Source: Aristolochia californica (Eukaryota; Streptophyta; Magnoliopsida; Piperales; Aristolochiaceae). From it: a DNA stretch of 64,000 nucleotides. The DNA lies in NCBI GenBank assembly GCA_029961685.1, contig JARWKL010000001.1, positions 52,788,062-52,852,061 on the forward strand. Direction: 5' to 3'. The notes beneath the pieces were generated by a model. The model was not told the origin of the DNA. It did not search any database and was given only the letters and a program-made list of their open reading frames with translations. Positions 22,401 to 30,640 of the stretch are shown here, in pieces. The first letter of the stretch is position 1; each line of letters begins with the position of its first letter. The position numbers and the translations under genes were made by a program.

Positions 22401-25400
22401 AAGTAAGAAAAACGCAAAACTTGAAAACAACATCGAAGTAGGACATTTTTACACATCATGGAGTGATTAATTTTGACCAAAATCTCTTATTAGATGAGAA
22501 ATTTAGCCAAAAAATTCAGATTTAGGAGAAAAGTCATGACAATATATGGAGATAATAGGAGAGAAAATAGGGAAAAATGAGAGATTTTTGGCAGAACTTA
22601 CCTTTGGTACTTCTGATATCAATATCTCCCAAAATATAGCTCAGAATCACAAACGATTTGTTGCTCAAGAAACTAGACTCAAAGATATTTCAATTGATAC
22701 CTAATTTGGCATAAAAACCTTCGATCTTGAATTTTTTATGACCTCTTGATTTTCTTTGTTCTATAGCTTGACCCTTATCGAGTTCATTGCAAATATTTCC
22801 TTAAATATAGGCCAGATTAATATGAAATTTTTTCCTTGTAAAACTAGACTTTGATATTTTTCATTCAAGTATAACATTTCTTTGTAAAATACACTTCTTT
22901 TGAGAGAAAAAATCATATAGATTTCAGACTTTGTAATCTAAATACTCTTTCTTCTTTGGCCAGCATGACCATTGATCCTTGCGAAATTGATATCTCTGTC
23001 TAAAAAACTCAAATTGAGAATTGGTTTGATAAGGTAAAAAATAGACTTACAAATCTTTCTTTTGAAATATAAATCTCCATTGAAATATAAATCTCCATAT
23101 AAAGTCTCGTTCTCATTAGCTTAAAACAACTCAAAAAATGAAGTTTTTGTTGTTGCTCGAGTCTGTCTTGCAATCTGACTTTTGCTGCTTCAAATATCTA
23201 TTTCTCTTTGTAGAAAACTCTAATTGTCAAACTTCTTTTTGTGTTGGAAAGTAGAATCAAAGATCTTTCCGTCAGTATATAATTTGCAATATGAAAAATT
23301 CAGTGGAGGTGAAAACGCCATGAACACAACAGGTACTGGGACAAGAAAGAGAAAAAAAAATACAATATGAACCTAAACTTCTAGAGATGATAGATCAGAA
23401 AAGGATCACATTATCTCTGTGAGTTGACCAAGTCAACTCACAGAACCCGCTCTAAAACCATGTTGAATTTTTGGGATAAAGAAAAGTTTGACTAACTTGA
23501 TGTAATTTGAGTACATAACCTTCTATTTATAATAACGAAAACAAGAAGAATCCAATTACAATTAAATTACTCTTAATCTAGTTACACCCATTGTTAAACA
23601 CCAAAAGATAAGTCCTAGAACAATTGAACAACTGAATATAAATAGAAGACTAACATAACTAAAACACCTTTAATTGAAACTCTTTTGTGAGATCACCTTC
23701 CATGAAACTCTTTTTAGAATCCACCATATTAATTCTGGCTCAGTGAAACTTCTTATTATGAGAGTCATATAAGACCCTTCCATACCTGTTCTTCAACACT
23801 TCATTATTTGTTACCTCATACTTGTACTTCTTCTACTTCTCCCCTCAAGTTGGGGATCTCTTTGTGCTTTGTCAAGATACCTAGCTTATTCGTTTTTTTA
23901 AAAGTATCTCATAATACCATTTAGATAAAAAGCATGAAAGAATTGATTTAAAGCTAGTTTGTTGGCTGCAGTCTTCTTCTTTGCAGGTAGTGGTCTATAG
24001 GCATTGGTCCAAAGTGATTTTAAAAAAACAAATTGGAGAAAGTACTTCGAGAAATTAAGGGCATGAATAAAAAGATAACAACTCTCATACTTCAAATGGA
24101 AAGAGGCACACAATGCAACTTTTCACACTTCTAAATAAGAATAAAGTGCGTTTAACCAATAGATGGATGCAAAATTACCAAATTTGACTCAAAAGGGAGA
24201 TAAAATATTGTTTAAGGAATAGTCCCACATGGATTATTGAGCACAAAAATCTTGAGTTTATTAGTTGGGAAAGAGTTTTCCTAAGTTGGCTAGTCATTTT
24301 GGGATAAGGCCTTCGACCCAATTTAACATGGTATCAGAGCGGGTTCTCATATATGGGCCTGCACCTAAACTATCTACTTGTAGAACCACAAAAGAGGGCA
24401 TACACCTAAACTATCCATTTGTACAACCACAAAAGAGGACCTACACCTAAACTGCCTACTCCTAAATTATCCACTTGTATATCCACAAAAGAGGGTATAC
24501 ACGTGAGGGGGAGTGTTAAGGAATAGTCTCACATAGATTAGTGAGTACAAAGATCTTGAGTTTATTAGTTGGGAAAGAGGTTTCCAAAGTTGAGTAGTCA
24601 TTTTGGGATAGGGCTTTGGACCCAATTTAACATGGTATTGGGTCCAAGGCCCATCCCAAAATGACTAGCCAACTTAGGAAACCTCTTTACCAACTAATAA
24701 ACTCAAGTTCTTTGTACTCAATAATCTATGTCGAACTATTCCTTAACACTCCCCCTCATGTGTAGACCCTCTTTTGTGGCTCTACAAGTAGATAATTTAG
24801 GAGTAGACAGTTTAGGTGTAGGCCCTCTTTTGTGGTTGTACAAGTGGATAGTTTAGGTGTAGACCCTCTTTTGTTGCTCTACAAGTAGATAGTTTAGGTA
24901 CAGGCCCACATATGAGTACCCGTTCTGATACCATGTTAAATTGGGTCGAAGGCCCTATCCCAAAATGACTAGCCAACTTAGGAAACCTCTTTCCCAACTA
25001 ATAAATTCAAGATTTTTGTACTCATTAATCCATGTGGGACTATTCCTTAACACTCCCCCTCACGTGTAGACCCTATTCTCGTGGCTCTACAGGTGGATAA
25101 TTTAGAAGTAGGCAGTTTAGGTGTAGGCCCTCTTTTGTAGCTCTACAAGTGGATAGTTTCGGTGTAGGCCCTCTTTTTGTGGCTCTACAAGTAGATAGTT
25201 TAGGTGCAGGCCCACATATGAGTACCTGCTCTAATACCATGTTAAGTTGGGTCCAACGCCCATCCCAAAATGACTAGCCAACTTAGGAAGCCTCTTTACC
25301 AACTAATAAACTCAAGATCTTTGTACTCACTAATCTATGTGGGACTATTCCTTAACAAGCATAATTCCTCTATGAACATATATGATTGAGGAAACTCTAT

Positions 25401-28400
25401 AAAAACTCAAATAAGGAATGTTTTGAGATGAAACATAACAATAGAAACTTCTAAAAACAGAATTTTCATGTAACATAATTGCTTTTTAACACAACTTGAC
25501 CAATTTGGAAAGAAAATTTTCAAGAAAAAAAATCTGGAATAGGGGAGATTTAAGTCAAGTATATTTGGAATTTAGAATGAGGAAACAAGACTTTCTAATC
25601 TAGAAACTTCAAACCTTGTCAAAAAAGGAAACTAAACTCATGTAGGGAAAAACTTCTCTTAAGGAAACTCATATGATGTGAGATCAAAGTAAGGAAACTC
25701 TTAGGGAAGGAAAGATATTCAAGCTGGCAAAGACATACAGTAGAGTTTGAAAACAAATAAGAAACTTAGTAAAACTAAGATTAGCAACTTAAAAAAGTGA
25801 GAAGAAAAAAAATAGCTTAAAGTTCGGATTTTCGCAAGCAATCGACTACCAACATGACCTTTGATTCTTCCGATGTTGATATCTCCTTTAGATACATCAA
25901 ATTGAGAAATGATGTTGGCTTGGAAAGTATGCTCGTAGAGCATTCTTTTAAGATATAATTCTCTATGTAAATTTTCTTTCTTTATGGCTCAAAATGAATG
26001 GGAAAAGGAAGCTTTATGCTGCTCCTTGAATCCTTCTTGCAGCCCAACTTTGCCGCTGCAGATGACGATTTCTCTTTGTAGAGAATACCGATTGATCATT
26101 CTGAGATCTTCCTAACAATTTATAATTTGAAATAAGAAAATTGAAGTATGATACTGCAAACTCCAAAGACAAAAAATGATTGTTGGGAAAGAAAAAAGAC
26201 TATACAGAAAAGGATAAAGAAAAGTTCTCATTTTCTCTTTTTGTTCTTACTTTTTTGTTTTTCTTCTTCCCCTTCTTCTGCATCTTCTTTTGGTTCTCCT
26301 TTTCCACGTCAGGGTCGTGCATGTACCATGTTAAGTTCCAAAGACGAAGCATAGAATAAATAGAGAACAGAGGAAACAAGGAAAGAGATGAGAAAAGAGA
26401 AGGAGCAAAAAGAGTGAGCATGTGTATTGATGTATGAGGAAAATGAGAGAGTTATGTCATTGCTCTCTTACATGGTCTTTTTATAATAGGTTCTAATGAA
26501 ATCATGCTAAAAATGAACTTTCCCAAAGTTCCCAATTAAATCCAATAATATCTCACTAAATAAACCATAAGAAGGAAAATAATCCTAGTCCTATTCTTGT
26601 ACACGCGCATGAAGTGGAGTCCATTTGTCTTTTTCTTTGACTTTGCTTCAATTGTGAGACCTCCTTTGCATGAGACTCACCTTAGATTCCATGAAACTTG
26701 TGAGATATGTTTTGCATAGACTTATCTTAGACTCCTAGATATAACTTCTTCAACTGAAGCATAGAATTCTGAAATGAATCTAAAAGATGGTCAAGTAAAT
26801 TATTCTTTTTGTTGTGGTAACTGTTAGGAATTAGACACCCTAATTCAATACTAACGAGAACAATAATGATCGCAGAAGAAGAAATAATCAAACACGAAAA
26901 CACAATATTTATACAAGTTCGCCTCAAGGTGAGACTACGTCCTGTCTTCCGCCGCTGCAATAACTCACTATAATGATGAAGTAGTTTACAAGAGAAATAA
27001 TTTTTCTCTCCTACAACACAGGATCCTCGATGATAACCCTAACAATGGCGCCCCCAAATATAAAGAGAAAACTAGGGCAACCGTAATACAAGTCTAGAAT
27101 CCCCAAACTACCCTTAATGAAACAACAATCAATATATCGAGGACCTTTCCACGTACCAACTTTGCGTAAGGTGTTAATTAGGCTCCACAACTTAACAGTA
27201 ACTCTGTCATGAAACCAGCTACATTATCCCTCATAACAAAAACTGAAGGTTGGCAATGTATTGAAGTTCTAATACAATTGAAATTTCTTTTTCTTTTTCA
27301 CGATTTACAACAAATGTATAGATTGCACATCTAACCAAATCTATCATCAATTATGTCAAAAGTACGGAGAAAAATCCTATCTAAAATCATTGCACAATAG
27401 CAATGAGAGAGAGCATGGAAATACCCGATTCCTGAATCTTCTACAGAAGCAAAAAAAGTAAAAAGTAACCGAGATACTAGAGGAAAACTTACGCGGGACC
27501 TTCAGAAGTAACTTTAAATAGTTTTGGAAGGCATTCCTAAAGCAATAGATGTCCAGCGAATGTACTTACAGCAACCTAAGACCAGGGTGTTCTACCCGTG
27601 TCTTGAAAGTGGAAAACTACTAGTCCACAGGAGACAGAACCAGAGTCCAGAATGACAAATAGTCCAAAATTTAAGCCCTACCAAAGAATACAGAATGTCC
27701 TGACCTCTCCCTTTCTATATGGGCTAGGTAGATAGCAAAGATGCCTAAAACCAGCATGAATCTTTTAAATTATCATTACATTAATATTCCTCGATTCCTG
27801 TTATAAATGTATCCAATGTGTTAGTAGAATATTCAAAATCAGTTTTTGAAAGATGAATAATTTTACATTACTATTAGTTGTCTCACTCACGATTTCCTGT
27901 TTGGTTGATTATTTATCTGATTGTCTTTATTGGTCCATTCTAATTTTTATATTTTCCTACAACAAAGTTTACTTTTTGGTAGGTTCAAAGAAATTTGCTG
28001 CAAGCAATACAATACGTCAAATTAAAACATGAAATATTTTTTTTCTCAGCAGTCCACAAGCTGATATGAGTAACAAGTGAACAGAAGGCATGGTGACTTC
28101 ATTCCGTAATCATGTTCAATAATCTCAACTAATGTACATAATAGATAAACGCTTTTGTAGCTCTGCAATAAATTGACAATGTTTAATCGTAAACCTCCAA
28201 GCTCAGACAAGATCAAATAATGCTAGATTAAATAAACAAAGCCAACAAACCTCATCAACCACCGGTCCATTAGCTAGGTCGAAAGCCGCATCGTTCAACT
28301 TCACAGCAGTTCAATCAAACACAACCAAAAAAACACCCAATCAGAACAAGAAAATGGTTCGACACAAATCAGGCACTAGAAAGGTAACTATTCTCATACA

Positions 28401-28771
28401 TCGAGCCGAAGATCACGCGGGAGCTGCGTAAAGTAATCTGGAGGAAGACGAAAGCTATCCTGCAAAACACGTCTGCAAAAATGTTATCAAAGAAAATCAG
28501 AGACATTAATCAAAGTCTAGTTAATTGTTCGGAATACGTAGGACTTGATTTTTACCGCGAGCTCTTGGAACAGCGGCAATGTTTCGTCACCAACTGATTT
28601 GGGGGAATCGGATTCAACAAGCGCTGAAGAAACCATGAGAGATCTGTACCTCATAGACTTCCGAGCAGAGCATTTGAAATCGAGTAAAGAAGGGATGCGG
28701 CGGGGACCTTGGGAATAAACCAGAGCAGGGGAAGGAGAGATACAGAGATGAGAGCAGAGGAGAGAAGCCAT
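14148..28771 (-). CDS. Conserved plastid-targeted two-pass membrane protein of unknown function, nine exons
   Basis: Coding exons on the minus strand: 28771-28556, 28459-28400, 28298-28251, 19539-19407, 19271-19195, 14814-14719, 14635-14565, 14471-14381, 14270-14148. They join in frame to 304 codons. Residues 1 to about 50 are rich in Ser and Arg with few acids, as in a chloroplast transit peptide. The middle is soluble and helical (FRLPPDYFTQLPRDL, then CGQELGEMLLNL). Hydrophobic segments lie at about 223-240 and 267-296, joined by a loop with LPESSL. I recognise this as a conserved plant protein but know no assigned function or symbol; a plastid membrane location is inferred. Introns 1, 2, 4, 6, 7 and 8 are 83-135 nt; introns 3 (8711 nt) and 5 (4380 nt) are swollen by retroelements. 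Intron 4 uses a GC donor. No frameshift or stop interrupts the joined frame, so the gene is likely functional. Confidence 0.85.
15263..15471 (+). mobile_element. Miniature LTR retrotransposon, 209 bp (SMART/TRIM type)
   Basis: Two 68-bp LTRs (15263-15330 and 15404-15471) begin TGTTAGAGTTTGG and end CTCTTGACA; they differ at only about two positions. The 73-bp interior starts with primer site TGGTATCAGAG (15331-15341) and ends in a purine tract with GGGGGAACGGTGGG. The interior also has GTTCGAATCCCG, like a tRNA T-arm. Flanks GGTTG and AGTTG look like a 5-bp TSD with one change, and the homologous 3' LTR of element E at about 18119-18137 shows the site without the insertion. No coding capacity. 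It resembles the published plant small LTR retrotransposon class. Confidence 0.85.
15995..16855 (-). mobile_element. Tandem miniature LTR element: three LTRs, two interiors
   Basis: LTRs of 118 bp at 15995-16112, 16368-16485 and 16738-16855 (minus orientation, ends TTAACA on the right). Each interior has a complementary polypurine tract (CCCCTCACGTGTAGG), five tandem units of about 41 bp (core GGCTCTACAAGTGGATAGTTTAG), and a complementary primer site (GATACCATGT or ATACCATGT) beside the next LTR. LTR-interior-LTR-interior-LTR is the product expected of unequal recombination between LTRs. No coding capacity. Confidence 0.85.
16856..17947. other. Unrecognised interior of element E, possible captured host sequence
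   Basis: Less AT-rich than its surroundings and with moderately long frames on both strands: 16970-17185 plus (71 residues) and 17842-17417 minus (141 residues). I recognise no domain in any frame. It may be a captured fragment of a host gene or simply old element sequence. Confidence 0.35.
18463..19194. other. Rest of intron 5 of the plastid-protein gene
   Basis: Unique-looking AT-rich intron sequence; nothing else identified. Confidence 0.6.
19324..19395. repeat. Compound microsatellite (AT)n(TG)n inside intron 4
   Basis: About 18 AT units followed by about 17 TG units, 72 bp in total. On the gene strand it reads (CA)17(TA)18 and begins about 12 nt after the splice donor. It makes up more than half of the 135-nt intron. 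Confidence 0.95.
19405..19407 (-). other. Non-canonical GC splice donor of intron 4
   Basis: Exon 4 ends AAATCAG and the intron begins GCAAGA on the minus strand. Using this junction with the acceptor at 19273-19272 gives S-A-F-G-K-R in frame with the next exon. No GT nearby keeps the frame. The context AG|GCAAG is that of known GC-AG introns. Confidence 0.8.
19540..19776. other. Intron 3, 3' end, with possible SINE-like remnant
   Basis: 19696-19770 has GTTCGAGTCC (like the tRNA B box) followed by an A-rich tail with AAAAAAACAAAAAAAA. A weak A-box candidate lies about 30 bases upstream. Only suggestive of a tRNA-derived SINE end. Confidence 0.3.
20463..23798 (-). mobile_element. Non-autonomous LTR retrotransposon (element G) with perfect TSD CTTCA
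   Basis: LTRs 20463-20792 (330 bp) and 23461-23798 (338 bp) both run TGTTGAATTT to TTCAACA. The complementary polypurine tract CTCCCCCTCAAAC follows the left LTR; a degraded primer site (minus strand TGGTTTTAGAGCGGG) adjoins the right LTR. CTTCA stands at both 20458-20462 and 23799-23803. The interior has no coding domain and contains a nested GC-rich solo LTR (20934-21794). Confidence 0.85.
20934..21794 (-). mobile_element. GC-rich solo LTR with perfect TSD CTTAG
   Basis: 861 bp beginning TGTCACGCGG and ending TGTCTCA, flanked by CTTAG at 20929-20933 and 21795-21799. The minus strand has a TATA-like TTATAAATAGGAGG at about 21217-21204, so the LTR reads on the minus strand. Its 21345-21560 part is very GC-rich with about 30-bp repeats (core GCCTGGAGTCTTGCGTG), unlike anything else in the window. 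Open frames on both strands here are by-products of the GC-rich repeats. Confidence 0.8.
24209..24632 (+). mobile_element. Miniature LTR element with tandem-unit interior
   Basis: LTRs 24209-24328 and 24514-24632 (about 119 bp, TGTT...AAGGAATAG to TTTAACA). Perfect primer site TGGTATCAGAGC at 24329-24340, then about three units of about 41 bp (core CACCTAAACTATCCACTTGT), then polypurine tract GTGAGGGGGAG (24503-24513). Same family as 15995-16855 but in plus orientation. Confidence 0.85.
24633..25357 (-). mobile_element. Second tandem miniature LTR array, three LTRs and two interiors
   Basis: LTRs 24633-24748, 24934-25052 and 25240-25357 in minus orientation, with interiors of about 186 bp that each hold three full units and one short unit. 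Primer-site complements (CTGATACCATGTT, CTAATACCATGTT) stand left of the second and third LTR. It abuts the plus-oriented copy head to head at 24632/24633. Confidence 0.85.
26822..27197 (-). mobile_element. Solo copia-type LTR with perfect TSD GTAAC
   Basis: 376 bp, TGTTAGGAATTAGACACC to ACAACTTAACA, flanked by GTAAC at 26817-26821 and 27198-27202. Its reverse complement aligns with the LTRs of the element at 40123-41697 (shared GTTGTGGAGCCTAAT, ACGTAGTCTCACCTTGAGG, TTCATTAAGG). It is a solo LTR, reduced by LTR-LTR recombination, in intron 3 of the plastid-protein gene. Confidence 0.85.
27203..28250. other. Intron 3, 5' part
   Basis: AT-rich intron sequence without recognisable elements. Nothing further seen. 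Confidence 0.6.
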
Positions 28772-29127
28772 TTAGCTCAGTCGTGCCGCCGATTGGGGTC
28801 GTTCCTTTGTGTTCAGTCACAGGTCCAGAGCCACTAGACTTTGTTAACTCCAACGCAGTTCTAAGAGATACTGGTGCATGAGCAACGTTGACTACGAATC
28901 CACCAAGTCGGACAAGATGATACTGGACCCGCCGAATACACCTGGCCGCGCTATGTGTCAATGCTCGCGGTATGTTATCCGAGTGGATAAGCACATTTTC
29001 CGTTGGCTAAACGGGCCTGCTTGATCCGATTAGCAGATGCCTGTGTCTCGGATGGAAAGTCGTTTGGAACGAGCGAAACATAAAGAGAAATCACAATAAG
29101 AGAGCAACCTCTTTCTCTCATCCGGGG
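28772..29127. other. Upstream region of the plastid-protein gene
   Basis: Less AT-rich than its surroundings, as is usual for a plant 5' UTR and proximal promoter. No clear TATA box or known motif could be assigned. Confidence 0.4.
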
Positions 29128-29425
29128 TTTATTTGAACCCTATGGAAAAGAAAATAAAATAAAATTATTATTATTATTATTTTTAAAAATAATTACTAAA
29201 AATGAGATCAAATTATCTTTTCCACTAACTATTTTTTGTCTCATCAAAGGTTTATTTGGAACCCCATGGAAAAGAAAATAAAATAAAATTTTAACCATTA
29301 TTATTCCTAAAAATAATTAGTAAAAGTGAGATAATGATTAAATTCTTTTTTTCACTAACTATTTTTAGGAATAATAATGGTCTTTTTTTTTTCTTTTCCA
29401 TAGGGTTCCAAACATACCCCAAAGG
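29128..29425. mobile_element. MITE with about 75-bp terminal inverted repeats plus a half copy
   Basis: 29247-29318 and the reverse complement of about 29351-29421 match closely: TTTGGAACCCCATGG then CCATTATTATTCCTAAAAAT on the left, and the mirrored stretch on the right. The body is about 175 bp with a short loop. 29133-29200 is a second copy of the left arm only. No transposase. Target-site duplication not resolved. Confidence 0.7.
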
Positions 29426-29704
29426 AATTCAGATTAAAAAAGAAAAAAAAAAAGGCAGAAGACTTTTATACGGAACCTCCACCTCTCTTACGCCTCAACT
29501 ACAGCTTCTCATCAACAAGGAAGAGAAAGCTCTCTTCCTCTCTAATTGTTGTCATCTCCGTCTCTTGTCCATTTTCACTCTCCCTAAGGATCTTTGATTT
29601 GCTATCATTCTGGTGTTTGGTAGCACAAACAAAAAAGAGAAAGACATGGGTTTGTTGAACGGATGCTCATTGAACATTTGTGTCTTTTTTATGGTTTCAA
29701 GGTA

Positions 29705-29707
<3 letters not shown>

Positions 29708-29745
<38 letters not shown>
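29708..29745. repeat. (CT)n microsatellite
   Basis: About 19 uninterrupted CT units. A shorter CT run (about 30129-30149) stands at the start of the second copy of the duplication described next. Confidence 0.95.
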
Positions 29746-29747
<2 letters not shown>

Positions 29748-29748
<1 letters not shown>

Positions 29749-30640
29749 ATTGTTCATTCTAGATCCATATTGAGATAATTTTGATAATAATAAATATTTA
29801 AATGATTAATGATAAGTATTTAAAATATTTTATAGTTCAAAAAACTTTCAAAGGAAATTTCTGGTAGCAAACTTAGTAAAGAGAGAAAATAAGAAATAGA
29901 AATAGAAAGAAAAAAAAAAGACCAAGTAAAGTCATCAAACTGCACATTCCCAATCCAATGGGATAGAAGAAAGCAAAGCCTACCAAAGGCAAAAAAAGGA
30001 AAAAAATAAAAAGAGAAAAGAGAAAAAAAGAGAAAAAAAGAGAAAAAAAGAAGGCATATGAAGAAAGTTTGGGTACCCAAGATGGAATCGATTGGACGAC
30101 CCATGCAAACATGCTAGATCCCTATTGTTCTCCTCTCTCTCTCTCTCTTATATTGTTCATTTTTAGATCCCTATTGAGATAATTTTAATAATAAAAAATA
30201 TTTAAATTATTAATGATAAGTATTTAAAATATTTTACAGTTCAAAAAACTTTCAAAGGAAATTTCTAGTAGCATACTTGTTTGACCAACCAACTATCGAC
30301 TAGACGACTCATACAAAAAGGAAAGTAAGTAGTTTATGCTAGAAAACACATCGTTTAAACAACTTAGCAACATTGTTTCACCAAGTAAGAGAGCTTAGCA
30401 CAACAAGCAAGAAAAAGTTAGTAAAGAGAGAAAATAAGAATAGAATAGAAAGAAAGAAGAAGAAAAAACACCAAGTAAAGTCATCAGACTGCACATTCCC
30501 AATCCAATCGGATAGAAGAAAGCAAAGCCTACCAAAGGCAGAAAAAAGAAAAAAAAAGAGAGAAAAGAAGAGAAGAAAAGAAGGCATATGAAGAAAGTTG
30601 TGTACCCAGGATGGAATCGATTGGACGACCCATGCAAACA
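29748..30640. repeat. Direct local duplication, units 29748-30117 and 30147-30640
   Basis: Both units contain GAGATAATTTT, AATGATAAGTATTTAAAATA, CTTTCAAAGGAAATTTCT, TAAAGTCATCA, ACTGCACATTCCCAATCCAA, GAAAGCAAAGCCTACCAAAG and GGAATCGATTGGACGACCCA in the same order. Unit 2 has about 120 extra bases (around 30280-30410) after CTAGTAGCA. Each unit follows a CT microsatellite and includes a variable A/G-rich tract. Frames on the minus strand rich in Phe and Ser come from that tract and are not genes. Confidence 0.85.

Larger units (their letters stand above)
19777..26754 (-). mobile_element. Large non-autonomous LTR element (element F) containing nested elements
   Basis: Related LTRs lie at 19777-20225 (3' LTR, followed by the complementary polypurine tract CTCCCCCTCAAGATGG) and 26329-26754 (5' LTR). 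Both share stretches such as TTTGCTTCAA, GTGAGACCTC and CTTAGATTCCATGAAACTTG, and a minus-strand TATA region near 19930 and 26470. The interior carries element G, the miniature elements at 24209-25357, and its own remains (20226-20457, 23804-24208, 25358-26328). No gag or pol. No clean TSD was found, so the pairing of the two LTRs is likely but not proven. Confidence 0.6.

Noticed and set aside
29820..30112. Hydrophobic minus-strand frames resembling a membrane protein
   Set aside because: Poly-Phe/Leu from an A/G-rich simple tract, duplicated in the second unit with different frames.
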